Shown: positions 1 to 12,530, numbered from the stretch's first letter. The stretch is 64,000 nt of DNA from JAISGQ01 sp045604155 (GCA_045604155.1 JAZUNN010000034.1:1-64000); one strand, 5' to 3'. The notes: generated by a model not told the origin, from the letters alone. Made by a program: numbers and translations.

Positions 1-1379
1 ATGATTTCGAGGTGGAGCTCGCCCATACCGGCGATGATGGTCTGTCCTGTTTCTTCATCGGTGTATGCCTTGAAGGTGGGGTCTTCCTCTGCAAGCTTTG
101 CAAGAGCAATGCCCATCTTCTCCTGACCGGCCTTGGTCTTAGGCTCGATAGCAACACGGATAACAGGCTCGAGGAAATTCATGGATTCAAGGATAATGGG
201 ATGTTCCTTCTCGCAGAGGGTATCACCGGTAGTTGTGTTCTTAAGACCAACTGCTGCAGCGATGTCGCCTGCGTAAACAGTCTCGATATCCTTTCTCTCG
301 TTTGCGTGCATCTGAAGAATACGACCGATTCTCTCGTTCTGACGCTTTACAGAGTTGTAAACGTTGCTGCCCTTATCGAGCTTACCGCTGTATACTCTGA
401 AATATGCAAGCTTACCAACGAAGGGGTCGGTTGCGATCTTGAATGCAAGTGCGGAGAAGGGCAGCTCATCAGAAGATGCTCTCTCTTCCTCTTCCTCGGT
501 ATCAGGGTTAGTGCCCTTGATAGCGGGAACATCGGTGGGAGCAGGCATATAAGCGATGATAGCATCGAGAAGCTTCTGAACGCCCTTATTGCGGTAAGAA
601 GTACCGCAGCAAACGGGAACCATGGTATTTGCAATGGTGGACTTACGGATGCAGGTCTTGATCTCGTCTTCGGTGAGAGGCTCATCAGCCATGAACTTCT
701 CGAAGAGTTCTTCGTCCTGCTCAGCTACGCACTCAACAAGCTCTGCGCGGTACTGCTCTGCAAGCTCAACCATATCTTCAGGAATCTCAGTAACAGAGAT
801 GTCCTTACCGAGATCATCGTTGTAGATGTAAGCCTTCATTTCAACGAGGTCGATAAGACCCTTGAAATCTGCCTCAGCACCGATGGGGAGCTGAATGGGA
901 ACAGCATTACACTTGAGACGATCCTTCATCATCTTTACAACATGATAGAAGTCTGCGCCCATGATGTCCATCTTGTTGACGTAAGCCATTCTGGGAACCT
1001 GATACTTGTCAGCCTGACGCCATACGGTTTCAGACTGGGGCTCAACGCCGCCCTTTGCACAAAGAACGGTGACAGAACCGTCAAGAACACGGAGTGAACG
1101 CTCAACTTCAACAGTAAAGTCAACGTGACCCGGGGTGTCAATGATGTTTATACGGTGATCCTTCCAGAAGCAGGTAGTTGCAGCAGAAGTGATGGTAATA
1201 CCTCTCTCCTTCTCCTGAACCATCCAGTCCATGGTTGCACCGCCGTCATGTGTTTCACCGAGCTTGTAATTAACACCGGTGTAATAAAGAATACGCTCCG
1301 ATGTTGTGGTCTTACCAGCATCGATGTGAGCCATGATGCCGATGTTTCTGGTTTTTTCCAAACTTACCTGCCTAGGCAT
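1..1379 (-). CDS. fusA: Elongation factor G (C-terminus beyond window)
   Basis: Ribosomal translocase GTPase that moves tRNA and mRNA after peptide bond formation. The visible part is about 459 residues of a usual ~690, running off the left edge. The G1 loop AHIDAGKTTTSE is at residues 17-28, followed by an RGIT switch I motif, DTPGHVDF (G3) and NKMD (G4), then the start of domain II. The ATG at 1377-1379 has an AAGGAGG ribosome site about seven bases upstream. It is the last visible gene of rpsL-rpsG-fusA, the classical str operon order, with 42 bases between rpsG and fusA. Whether tuf follows cannot be seen. The identification is firm. Confidence 0.98.
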   Translation of the reverse strand, partial: MPRQVSLEKTRNIGIMAHIDAGKTTTSERILYYTGVNYKLGETHDGGATMDWMVQEKERGITITSAATTCFWKDHRINIIDTPGHVDFTVEVERSLRVLDGSVTVLCAKGGVEPQSETVWRQADKYQVPRMAYVNKMDIMGADFYHVVKMMKDRLKCNAVPIQLPIGAEADFKGLIDLVEMKAYIYNDDLGKDISVTEIPEDMVELAEQYRAELVECVAEQDEELFEKFMADEPLTEDEIKTCIRKSTIANTMVPVCCGTSYRNKGVQKLLDAIIAYMPAPTDVPAIKGTNPDTEEEEERASSDELPFSALAFKIATDPFVGKLAYFRVYSGKLDKGSNVYNSVKRQNERIGRILQMHANERKDIETVYAGDIAAAVGLKNTTTGDTLCEKEHPIILESMNFLEPVIRVAIEPKTKAGQEKMGIALAKLAEEDPTFKAYTDEETGQTIIAGMGELHLEI

Positions 1380-1421
1380 AGGATCCTCCTTATTAATATA
1401 GATAGTTTAGCTAAGCTGCTA

Positions 1422-1892
1422 TTACCATCTGAAGTGTGCGAAAGCCTTGTTTGCTTCTGCCATCTTGTGTGTGTCCTCACGCTTCTTAGCTGCACCGCCG
1501 TTGCCTGCGATCGCATCAAGGATCTCGTTAGCGAGTCTTTCCTTCATGGTGCGCTCGTTTCTCAGTCTGGAATATCTGGTGAGCCAGCGAAGGCCGAGGG
1601 TCTGTCTTCTCTCGGGGCGGACTTCCATCGGTACCTGGTAAGTAGAACCACCTACACGACGAGCCTTGACCTCGAGGAGAGGCATGATGTTTTCCATAGC
1701 CGCCTCGAAAGCTTCGAGGGGATTTTTGCCGGTCTTTTCACCGACGATTTCGAAAGCACCGTATACAATCTTCTGTGCAACTCCGCGCTTGCCATCATAC
1801 ATTACATTGTTGATGAGACGTGTTACAACAGTGGAATTGTAAATAGGATCGGGCAAAACTTCACGCTTTGCGATTGAGCCTCTTCTTGGCAC
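1422..1892 (-). CDS. rpsG: 30S ribosomal protein S7
   Basis: Primary assembly protein of the small-subunit head. The protein is 156 residues, the standard S7 length, when read from the GTG at 1890-1892 (start PRRGSIAKREV). An in-frame ATG lies 51 bases further upstream, and a second ATG carries the ribosome site itself (AAGGAGGG). Placing that site seven bases before the GTG gives the canonical S7 N-terminus, so the GTG is chosen. The conserved RWLTRYSR and EKLANEIL-like segments are present. It lies between rpsL and fusA and is surely co-transcribed with them. Confidence 0.97.
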   Translation of the reverse strand: MPRRGSIAKREVLPDPIYNSTVVTRLINNVMYDGKRGVAQKIVYGAFEIVGEKTGKNPLEAFEAAMENIMPLLEVKARRVGGSTYQVPMEVRPERRQTLGLRWLTRYSRLRNERTMKERLANEILDAIAGNGGAAKKREDTHKMAEANKAFAHFRW

Positions 1893-2047
1893 GTTGCTTC
1901 CCTCCTTCATAATAATGATATCATAGGTACTCGAAAGTGACATTTCTTCCGTTGGCGCTTTTCAGAGGCGTTATCTATATATAAACGCCGCTGCTGTGGC
2001 AGCCACTTTATTAACTGTCAAATTCTTTTTGTGAAGTAATCTTTCAA

Positions 2048-2470
2048 TTACTTCTTTGCTGCCTTCGGGCGCTTTACGCCGTACTTGGAGCGAGCCTGGT
2101 TTCTCTTTGCAACACCCTGTGCATCAAGGGTACCTCTAATGATGTGGTAACGTACACCAGGAAGGTCCTTAACACGGCCGCCGCGAATGAGAACAACAGA
2201 GTGTTCCTGAAGGTTGTGACCTTCACCGGGAATGTAAGCGGTGACTTCAATACCGTTGGAAAGACGTACTCTTGCGATCTTACGAAGTGCAGAGTTAGGC
2301 TTCTTAGGAGTCTTTGTCTTAACTGCGGTGCAGACGCCTCTCTTCTGAGGGGAGTTCTGATCGGTCATGACTCTCTTCTTGGTGTTGAGTCCTTTCAGCA
2401 GAGCAGGAGCCTTAGCCTTCTTCTCTACTTCTTCTCTTCCCTTGCGAACTAACTGGTTAAAAGTAGGCAT
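2048..2470 (-). CDS. rpsL: 30S ribosomal protein S12
   Basis: Decoding-centre protein of the small subunit, 140 residues. The two lysines whose mutation gives streptomycin resistance in other bacteria are wild type, in the TPKKPNSALRK and GRVKDLPGVRYH segments, so the sequence predicts no rpsL-type resistance. The start ATG follows a GGAGGTGAAGAAG site. It is the first gene of the str operon. A promoter of its own lies just behind rpoC (2635-2664), leaving a leader of about 158 bases. The L7Ae-like gene that often sits between rpoC and rpsL in Firmicutes is absent here. Confidence 0.98.
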   Translation of the reverse strand: MPTFNQLVRKGREEVEKKAKAPALLKGLNTKKRVMTDQNSPQKRGVCTAVKTKTPKKPNSALRKIARVRLSNGIEVTAYIPGEGHNLQEHSVVLIRGGRVKDLPGVRYHIIRGTLDAQGVAKRNQARSKYGVKRPKAAKK

Positions 2471-2548
2471 GTTTTCTTCTTCACCTCCATGAATAAAATG
2501 TATGTCAGGGCTTGTATCAGCCTTATGACCTCAGCTTGTGCATTTCAG

Positions 2549-2662
2549 ACAAAATGCGTCGCTTGCCATTGTATCTTTTGGCGATTTGTGTACACATAAA
2601 TTTTACAAATTTACGTACTGACCGCAATTAGAGATTTTAGCATAGCGACGCATGTTTTGTCA
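2549..2662. repeat. Inverted repeat spanning the rpoC-rpsL gap
   Basis: The left arm at 2549-2564 (GACAAAATGCGTCGCT) is the reverse complement of 2645-2662 apart from a two-base insertion, with about 80 bases between the arms. The right arm overlaps the -35 box and spacer of the rpsL promoter. A transcript reading through from rpoC would carry both arms; a transcript from the rpsL promoter only the distal one. A perfect 10-bp palindrome (TGTGTACACA, 2588-2597) lies in the loop. Confidence 0.7.
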
Positions 2663-2664
2663 AG
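2635..2664 (-). promoter_or_regulatory. Promoter of the str operon (rpsL-rpsG-fusA)
   Basis: On the minus strand TTGACA (2659-2664), an 18-base spacer and TAAAAT (2635-2640), preceded by TG one base upstream of the -10 (extended -10). It starts only ten bases beyond the rpoC stop codon, so ribosomal and RNA polymerase genes can be transcribed separately. Confidence 0.75.
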
Positions 2665-2673
2665 AGAAATTTA

Positions 2674-6243
<3,570 letters not shown>

Positions 6244-6283
6244 TCGGTAACCCCCTGTTAATTTATGTGCGTTTTACGCTTGA

Positions 6284-9200
6284 TTAGTCATCACCAAAGA
6301 CATCGTCGAGGTCGAAAGCAGGCTCTTCCTCTTCCTCAATAACGTAATCCACCATTTCGTCGGAATCGTTATTATCCTCATCAATGTCGTAATCCTCATA
6401 GCCGTTTTCAGCAGCTTCGAGAGCTTCCTCGTCCTCGCCGTAGCCGGCATTTTCGAGCTCGTTCTCGTCTGTTACGGTGCTGAAGTTGGCTTCGTCTGCA
6501 GAGAGTCCAATATCTTCGTCCTCTTCGAAGGTCTGTCTGAGGTCTATCTCTTCGCCCTTTGCATCGAGAACCTTTACATCAAGTGCAAGGGACTGGAGTT
6601 CTTTGATAAGAACCTTGAAGGACTCGGGAATGCCGGGACGAGGTACATTCTGACCCTTGATGATTGCCTCATAGGTCTTAACACGTCCTACAACGTCGTC
6701 AGACTTGACAGTGAGGATTTCCTGGAGAGTATATGCTGCACCGTAAGCCTCAAGTGCCCAGACTTCCATTTCACCGAATCTCTGTCCGCCGAACTGAGCT
6801 TTACCGCCGAGGGGCTGCTGAGTTACGAGGGAGTAGGGACCTGTGGAACGGGCATGGATCTTATCGTCAACAAGGTGATGGAGCTTGAGGAAGTACATAT
6901 AACCTACGGTTACACGGTTGTCAAACTGCTCACCTGTTCTTCCGTCATAAAGTACGGTCTTACCGTCTTCGGGGAGACCTGCCTGGTTAAACATTTCCTT
7001 GATGTCCTGCTCATGAGCACCGTCGAAAACAGGAGTCATAACCTTGTAGCCGAGAGCGGTTGCTGCTCTGCCCAGGTGAACTTCAAGAACCTGTCCGATG
7101 TTCATTCGGGAAGGAACGCCCAGGGGGTTAAGAACGATATCAAGGGGAGTACCGTCGGGAAGGAAGGGCATATCCTCAACGGGGAGGATTCTGGAAACAA
7201 CGCCCTTGTTACCGTGGCGGCCTGCCATCTTGTCGCCGGCGCTGATCTTTCTCTTCTGAGCAAGATATACACGTACGACCTTGTTTACGCCGGGGCTCAT
7301 ATCGTCGCCGTTTTCACGGGTATATACCCGTACGTCAACAACAATACCGCTCTCGCCGTGGGGAACTCTGAGGGAAGTATCTCTGACTTCTCTTGCCTTT
7401 TCGCCGAAGATAGCACGGAGAAGTCTTTCTTCAGCTGTCAGCTCGGTCTCACCCTTGGGAGTGACCTTACCGACAAGGATATCCCCTGCGTGAACCTCTG
7501 CACCGACACGGATGATACCCTCTTCGTTGAGGTCCTTCAGTGCATCTTCACCTACGTTGGGAATGTCACGGGTGATATCTTCAGGTCCGAGCTTGGTATC
7601 TCTTGCCTCGGTCATATACTCTTCGATATGAACAGAGGTGAATACGTCGTCACGGACGATCTTTTCGTTAAGGAGAACTGCGTCCTCGTAGTTGTAGCCT
7701 TCCCATGTCATGAAGCCGATGAGAACGTTCTTACCGAGGGAGATCTCACCTGCGTTGGTAGCAGGACCGTCAGCGATAACATCGCCCGTTTCAAGTCTGT
7801 CACCGGTGTTGACAATAGGAATCTGGTTGATACATGTGCCCTGGTTGGAGCGCATGAACTTGATGATGTGGTACTCGTCAAGCTCGCCGTTGTCGCATCT
7901 TACCTTGACTATGTCTGCACTGACATACTCAACTGTACCGGGTCTCTTTGCAAGTACGCAGACGCCTGCGTCGGTACCTGCCTTGTACTCCATACCGGTA
8001 CCGACAACAGGTGCCTGGGTACGGAGAAGAGGAACTGCCTGACGCTGCATGTTGGAGCCCATGAGAGCACGGTTTGCGTCGTCGTTTTCAAGGAAGGGGA
8101 TCATTGCGGTTGCTACGGAAACAACCATCTTGGGAGATACATCCATGTAGTCGACCTTTGAAGGATCAACTTCGATGAACTCATCTCTGCGACGGCAGAC
8201 AACCTTGGCATTTATGAATCTGCCGTTTTCATCGAGAGGCTCGTTAGCCTGTGCAACGACAAAATCATCCTCAACGTCTGCTGTCATATAGGTAACTTCA
8301 TTTGTTACGCATCCCTTTTCGTGGTCGTACTTTCTGAAGGGTGCTTCAATGAAGCCGTAGTGATTGATCTTTGCGAAGGTTGCGAGATAGGAGATAAGAC
8401 CGATGTTAGGTCCTTCAGGGGTCTCGATAGGACACATTCTGCCATAGTGGCTGTAGTGAACATCTCGGACTTCGAATCCTGCACGGTCTCTGGTCAGACC
8501 GCCGGGACCGAGAGCAGAAAGTCTTCTCTTATGAGTAAGCTCTGCAAGGGGGTTGGTCTGATCCATGAACTGGGAAAGAGGTGACTGACCGAGGAACTCC
8601 TTGATTGCGCTTGCAACGGGCTTGGAGTTGTTGATAAGTACCTCAGGGCTGATCATTTCTTCGTTCTCGTCGTTTGCTGCGTTGAGACCCATTCTTTCCT
8701 TGATGGTTCTCTCAAGACGTGCAAAACCGATTCTGAACTGGTTCTGGAGAAGCTCACCAACGGAGCGGATACGTCTGTTGCCCAGGTGGTCGATATCGTC
8801 GGTGGTACCGAGACCGTTGGCAAGGCAGATCATATAGTTGATGGAAGCAAAGATATCATCAATGATGATGTGCTTGGGGATAAGGTCGTCACGGCGAGCC
8901 TTGAGTGCTGCCTTGAGCTCTTCCTCGCTCTCGCAGGAATCGAGGATTTCCTTGAGGACGATGGTACGTACCTTCTCGGTGATGTTGCACTCCTCTGCTG
9001 CATCAAAGGATACATAGGGGGTGATGTCAACCATGCCGTTTGAAAGGACTTTTACTTCCTTGCCGCCCTCGAGGGTGACAACTGCGGAGAATACGCCTGC
9101 TGCATCGATCTCTGCAGCCATTTCTCTTGTTACAACTTCACCTGCGTCAGCGATGAACTCGCCGGTGAAGGGGTTTATTACGGGCTGAGCAAGAGTGCAG

Positions 9201-10063
9201 CCTGTGATTCTGCCTGCAAGAACAAGCTTCTTATTATACTTGTATCTGCCGACAGCGGAAATGTCATAGTGCTTGGGGTCAAAGAAAAGACCCTTGATGT
9301 GAGCTCTTGCACTTTCAAGTGCTGCAGGCTCGCCCTGCTTGAGCTTCTTGAATACCTCGATTACAGCTGCCTCTGTATTTTCGGTGGTATCCTTGCCGAT
9401 TGTTGCTCTGATTCTTTCGTCATCGCCGAAATAATCGATGATCTCGGAGTTGCTGCCGAGGTCAAGAGCACGGATAAATGTGGTAATGGGAAGCTTGCGG
9501 TTCTTATCGATACGTACGTAGAATACGTCGTTTGCATCGGTCTCGTATTCGAGCCATGCACCACGGTTGGGGATGACCTTTGCGGCAAGAAGGGGTTTAC
9601 CGGTCTTGTCGTAGTTCATCTCGAAGTAAACGCCCGGAGAACGAACCAGCTGGGAAACGATGACACGCTCAGCACCGTTGATAACAAAGGTACCGCTGTC
9701 GGTCATAAGGGGGAAATCTCCCATGAAGATTTCCTTCTCACGCTCGTTGCCTGTTACTCTGTCACGGAGAAGAGCTGTTACGTGAAGCTTGCCTGAATAG
9801 GTTGCGTCACGGAGCTTGCACTCCTCAACAGTGTACTTTGACTGATCCTCGATCCTGTAATCGATAAAATCAAGTACAAGATTGCCGGTGTGGTCCGTAA
9901 TTCCTGAGACATCGCTGAGAACTTCTCTCAGTCCCTTTTCTCTGAACCACTTGTACGAGTCCTTCTGGATCTCGATGAGGTTGGGCATCTGCAGCGGCTC
10001 CTCAATCTTTGAGAAGCTCATACGAGTTGTCCTACCCTGCTTGACCTTTTTGATGTTAGCCAT
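6284..10063 (-). CDS. rpoB: DNA-directed RNA polymerase subunit beta
   Basis: Beta subunit, 1259 residues, some 65 longer than the Bacillus protein. The excess is a strongly acidic C-terminal tail from about residue 1175 to the end. Rifampicin cluster I is recognisable around residues 490-525 (LSQFMDQTNPLAELTHKRRL), with the usual Q, D, H and S contact residues. Just before it the usual SSQ is QSP, with proline at residue 495. The ATG is preceded by GGAGTGA. rplJ-rplL do not lie directly upstream; instead there is a 224-base leader from a consensus promoter, and beyond that the terminator of the serpin gene. It is co-transcribed with rpoC. Confidence 0.98.
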   Translation of the reverse strand: MANIKKVKQGRTTRMSFSKIEEPLQMPNLIEIQKDSYKWFREKGLREVLSDVSGITDHTGNLVLDFIDYRIEDQSKYTVEECKLRDATYSGKLHVTALLRDRVTGNEREKEIFMGDFPLMTDSGTFVINGAERVIVSQLVRSPGVYFEMNYDKTGKPLLAAKVIPNRGAWLEYETDANDVFYVRIDKNRKLPITTFIRALDLGSNSEIIDYFGDDERIRATIGKDTTENTEAAVIEVFKKLKQGEPAALESARAHIKGLFFDPKHYDISAVGRYKYNKKLVLAGRITGCTLAQPVINPFTGEFIADAGEVVTREMAAEIDAAGVFSAVVTLEGGKEVKVLSNGMVDITPYVSFDAAEECNITEKVRTIVLKEILDSCESEEELKAALKARRDDLIPKHIIIDDIFASINYMICLANGLGTTDDIDHLGNRRIRSVGELLQNQFRIGFARLERTIKERMGLNAANDENEEMISPEVLINNSKPVASAIKEFLGQSPLSQFMDQTNPLAELTHKRRLSALGPGGLTRDRAGFEVRDVHYSHYGRMCPIETPEGPNIGLISYLATFAKINHYGFIEAPFRKYDHEKGCVTNEVTYMTADVEDDFVVAQANEPLDENGRFINAKVVCRRRDEFIEVDPSKVDYMDVSPKMVVSVATAMIPFLENDDANRALMGSNMQRQAVPLLRTQAPVVGTGMEYKAGTDAGVCVLAKRPGTVEYVSADIVKVRCDNGELDEYHIIKFMRSNQGTCINQIPIVNTGDRLETGDVIADGPATNAGEISLGKNVLIGFMTWEGYNYEDAVLLNEKIVRDDVFTSVHIEEYMTEARDTKLGPEDITRDIPNVGEDALKDLNEEGIIRVGAEVHAGDILVGKVTPKGETELTAEERLLRAIFGEKAREVRDTSLRVPHGESGIVVDVRVYTRENGDDMSPGVNKVVRVYLAQKRKISAGDKMAGRHGNKGVVSRILPVEDMPFLPDGTPLDIVLNPLGVPSRMNIGQVLEVHLGRAATALGYKVMTPVFDGAHEQDIKEMFNQAGLPEDGKTVLYDGRTGEQFDNRVTVGYMYFLKLHHLVDDKIHARSTGPYSLVTQQPLGGKAQFGGQRFGEMEVWALEAYGAAYTLQEILTVKSDDVVGRVKTYEAIIKGQNVPRPGIPESFKVLIKELQSLALDVKVLDAKGEEIDLRQTFEEDEDIGLSADEANFSTVTDENELENAGYGEDEEALEAAENGYEDYDIDEDNNDSDEMVDYVIEEEEEPAFDLDDVFGDD

Positions 10064-10412
10064 ATACCGAGCATCACTCCATTCTGAAAGGATTGCGCCT
10101 TTGGAAACAGTTGCTCATAAAGGCAGCTGAGCCCTGTATTTCCATTTATAGCGCATAGAAATATAACGATTAATGTGGAAAACTTTTGGTCGCTTTCACT
10201 AATCAAATTTACTTTTTTGAAATTTTAACTTGCGAATTCGCAAGTCACCAAATCCGAAAAGGGGCATATAAACCCATTATGATTAGCCCATGAATTTTAC
10301 TATAGATTGACTTTCATGTCAATGAAAATTTTGAAATTTGGGACAAGTTTGGTGTTATCAGCAAATTTGCAGTGTTGGTTTTGTGCACAAAGCACATATC
10401 TCGAAGATTATA
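10064..10412 (-). other. rpoB leader and upstream region
   Basis: This stretch has no gene. Its contents are the rpoB promoter, a leader of about 224 bases, and within the leader at 10228-10245 a perfect 18-bp palindrome (ACTTGCGAATTCGCAAGT), about 42-59 bases downstream of the predicted start point. The palindrome has no T-run on either side, so it is not an ordinary terminator. It could be an mRNA hairpin or a protein site. No L10/L12 leader features were recognised. Confidence 0.6.
10294..10322 (-). promoter_or_regulatory. Promoter of rpoB-rpoC
   Basis: TTGACA at 10317-10322, a 17-base spacer and TAAAAT at 10294-10299 on the minus strand, close to the sigma-A consensus. The predicted start is near 10287, about 224 bases ahead of the rpoB ATG. 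Confidence 0.8.
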
Positions 10413-10453
10413 AATGAAACCTCAGCAATGCATGGCACTGCTGAGGTTTCATT
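10413..10453 (-). terminator. Terminator after the serpin gene
   Basis: A 15-bp perfect stem (AATGAAACCTCAGCA and its complement) with an 11-base loop, starting six bases past the serpin stop codon. It separates the sigma-serpin operon from rpoB. The tail (TTATAAT) is AT-rich rather than a pure T-run. Confidence 0.75.
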
Positions 10454-10458
10454 ATTTA

Positions 10459-11976
10459 TCACACAGGATTGTTCACTACGCCTACAAAGAGTGGCATCTG
10501 AGCATCGCTTGTTATGGCGAATATGAATGGGCGGTCAAGGATAAAGTCGATCTCATCGTTTTCGGTATATCCCCCTAAGCCATCCACCATAAGGACAGTA
10601 TATGCTGCAGCGGTACAGCCCTCTTCATCTATCATGACCCTTGCATCGTGCCGAGCCTTTCCCAGCACATAGGATTCATCGTTATCCTCTGCGACCATGG
10701 GAGAGAAGTCAGACAGCTCCACATCAAAAATGTCGGTTACGCCGAGAGCTTTAAGTCCCTTTGAAAGCTCAATCTGAGAAGAAACATCGAATTTCGGCAG
10801 AGAAAGATTTACAGTCAGATGCTTGCTGTTCCTTTCTTCTCTGTCTGCTGTTATGAAATCTGTCAGCACGTTATCGGAAAGCAGATCTGAGGGGGTATAG
10901 CCCTCGTCAGGAAGGATAAGCCACATATTTGAATTTTTTTCCAATCCCAGACACACAGCCCCGAAATTGTCCCCCCAATAATATTCCATGTAATTTGTGC
11001 TGTTCATGAAATCGCAGAGGATCTCGCCGCCGTCAGAACGGTAAAACGTTCCTTCTTTTGTATCTCCTTTATTGAACCTTTCATGCCACGGTGCTTTGAA
11101 ATAAACAGTCGAGGCAAGCGCCAGCACGGTTTCCGGGTCAAACTCTATATTCGCCGCCTGATCTTTCAGCAGACCTCCTGTCTGTTCATTGAGCCAGCTC
11201 TGCAGTGCAAGATCGTAATTCGGGTCCCCCATAGTTCCGCTGTATGCAGAGGCATAATACTTTTCCGAAATGCTTTTCATTGTGTCCATATTGTATTCAA
11301 AGTCATCGGAAAGCCACAGGGAGCTTGCAAGTATACTCTTTGCCGCGCTGTCGTTGCGGTAGCTTCCGTTCCACACTGCCGAGGCGTTTTCATAAAGAGA
11401 CTCCATATCCTCTGCACCAAGCAGTGAAAGGATCTGTGCTCGGCTGCTGCCGTCAGTCACCTCCGCAAGCATGGAGAGTGCCATGTATACATTCACAGGT
11501 GAGTATATTTTATTTTCAGTATCTGAGCCTGACAGAAACTCTCCCATGCTTTTTTCAAGGAAGCTGTCAAGGGTATGCTCATAGCCCCGAGCTTTCGCTG
11601 TCTGTGCTCTGTAGTCATTCCACCACTTCTCGTATGCCTCATAATATCTGTCGTAATCACATTCTCCGTCTGTGAGGTAATCTTCCTCCTTCGGAAAGTC
11701 GCTCAGCACGGGATATACGCTTTCTGTTACCGCATATTCTGAATGAAGATTTGTCATGGGGCGTACTTCGTTATCCACAGGCTGTACAGGATTCGTATTG
11801 TCGCTTTTTGGGGGTATCAGTAAAACTCCCGAGATAATTACAATAACAAGAACTGCGGCAACGGCAGATATCCAGCGAGTTTTTCGCAAGGGTTTGGAAA
11901 ATTTATGGTTTTCCGACTCTTCGATGATATCATTTCTGATATCCGTTATGCTGTCAAACAGTTTTTCGCTCTTCAT
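10459..11976 (-). CDS. Membrane-anchored extracellular serpin with N-terminal sigma-partner segment
   Basis: A 505-residue protein. Residues 1-34 are charged and begin MKSEKLFDSI, resembling the cytoplasmic segments found on membrane partners of clostridial ECF sigma factors. Residues 35-54 form one membrane helix. A linker of about 100 residues follows, then a complete serpin domain, with NKIYSPVNVYMALSML near its start, ALASTVYFKAPWHERF, LPKFDVSS, and a C-terminal FVGVVNNP. The hinge before the reactive loop reads DEEGCTAAAYT, close to the inhibitory consensus with small residues, so true protease inhibition is likely. The P1 residue is ambiguous because the loop seems about six residues longer than usual. 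Its ATG overlaps the stop of the upstream sigma gene (ATGA), with an AAAGGAGGG site inside that gene. Membrane topology and sigma control are inferred. Confidence 0.9.
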   Translation of the reverse strand: MKSEKLFDSITDIRNDIIEESENHKFSKPLRKTRWISAVAAVLVIVIISGVLLIPPKSDNTNPVQPVDNEVRPMTNLHSEYAVTESVYPVLSDFPKEEDYLTDGECDYDRYYEAYEKWWNDYRAQTAKARGYEHTLDSFLEKSMGEFLSGSDTENKIYSPVNVYMALSMLAEVTDGSSRAQILSLLGAEDMESLYENASAVWNGSYRNDSAAKSILASSLWLSDDFEYNMDTMKSISEKYYASAYSGTMGDPNYDLALQSWLNEQTGGLLKDQAANIEFDPETVLALASTVYFKAPWHERFNKGDTKEGTFYRSDGGEILCDFMNSTNYMEYYWGDNFGAVCLGLEKNSNMWLILPDEGYTPSDLLSDNVLTDFITADREERNSKHLTVNLSLPKFDVSSQIELSKGLKALGVTDIFDVELSDFSPMVAEDNDESYVLGKARHDARVMIDEEGCTAAAYTVLMVDGLGGYTENDEIDFILDRPFIFAITSDAQMPLFVGVVNNPV

Positions 11977-12530
11977 ATTGAGATGCCCTCCTTTTCAAGT
12001 TTAGCCCTGAGGCTTTTTCTCAGCCTTGACAGTTTCTGCGCAGTGTTGTTGGGAGTTCTGCCGCAGGCGGCGGCAAGAGTGTTTACGGTCTCGCAGAACC
12101 AGTATCTCCGCACAAACAGAACTCGGTCATCGCCATTGAGAGAATCAAGCCAGGATTCTATTATGGAAGTAAGCTCGGCGGTATCTGCCTCCCTCTGAAC
12201 TGTATCTGCCGAGGGTATGCAATCACTCAGCTCGTCAAACAGAAGATCTGCGCCGCCTCGGCGTTTTTTTGCGCCGCTCGCCCGACGGCGGCTGACGGAC
12301 ATATTTCTTGTTATCCTTCCAAGAAATATTCTCAGAGAATTGGGCACATGAGGCGGAATACTGTTCCACGCCGCCAGATATGTATCATTGACACACTCCT
12401 CCGCGTCCTCTTTTACTCCAAGAATATTAAAGGCAATATATCGGCAGAAGCCTCCGTATTTGCTGTCCGTTTCCGTTATCGCAGCTTCACTGCGCTCAAA
12501 GTACAGGCTGATTATCTTTGAATCTTCCAT
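11973..12530 (-). CDS. ECF-type RNA polymerase sigma factor
   Basis: A 185-residue sigma factor with region 2 in the first ~100 residues (AEECVNDTYLAAWNSIPP) and region 4 at the end (FVRRYWFCETVNTLAAACG, then a basic recognition helix ending RLRKSLRAKLEKEG). The ATG at 12528-12530 is chosen because an AAGGAGG site lies seven bases upstream; a longer frame starting 39 bases earlier lacks one. It shares four bases with the serpin gene, so the two are translationally coupled. By analogy with other ECF pairs the serpin gene would encode the cognate membrane partner. A weak ECF-like promoter lies upstream, compatible with autoregulation. Confidence 0.9.
   Translation of the reverse strand: MEDSKIISLYFERSEAAITETDSKYGGFCRYIAFNILGVKEDAEECVNDTYLAAWNSIPPHVPNSLRIFLGRITRNMSVSRRRASGAKKRRGGADLLFDELSDCIPSADTVQREADTAELTSIIESWLDSLNGDDRVLFVRRYWFCETVNTLAAACGRTPNNTAQKLSRLRKSLRAKLEKEGISI

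Noticed and set aside
12..1097. 361-codon plus-strand frame at the left edge
   Set aside because: Antisense to fusA, whose GTPase motifs are clear on the minus strand.
1968..1989. Terminator between rpsL and rpsG
   Set aside because: The GGCGTT/AACGCC stem is short, has no T-run, and lies inside a conserved operon.
6854..8161. 435-codon plus-strand frame across rpoB
   Set aside because: Antisense to rpoB, low-complexity translation and no ribosome site.
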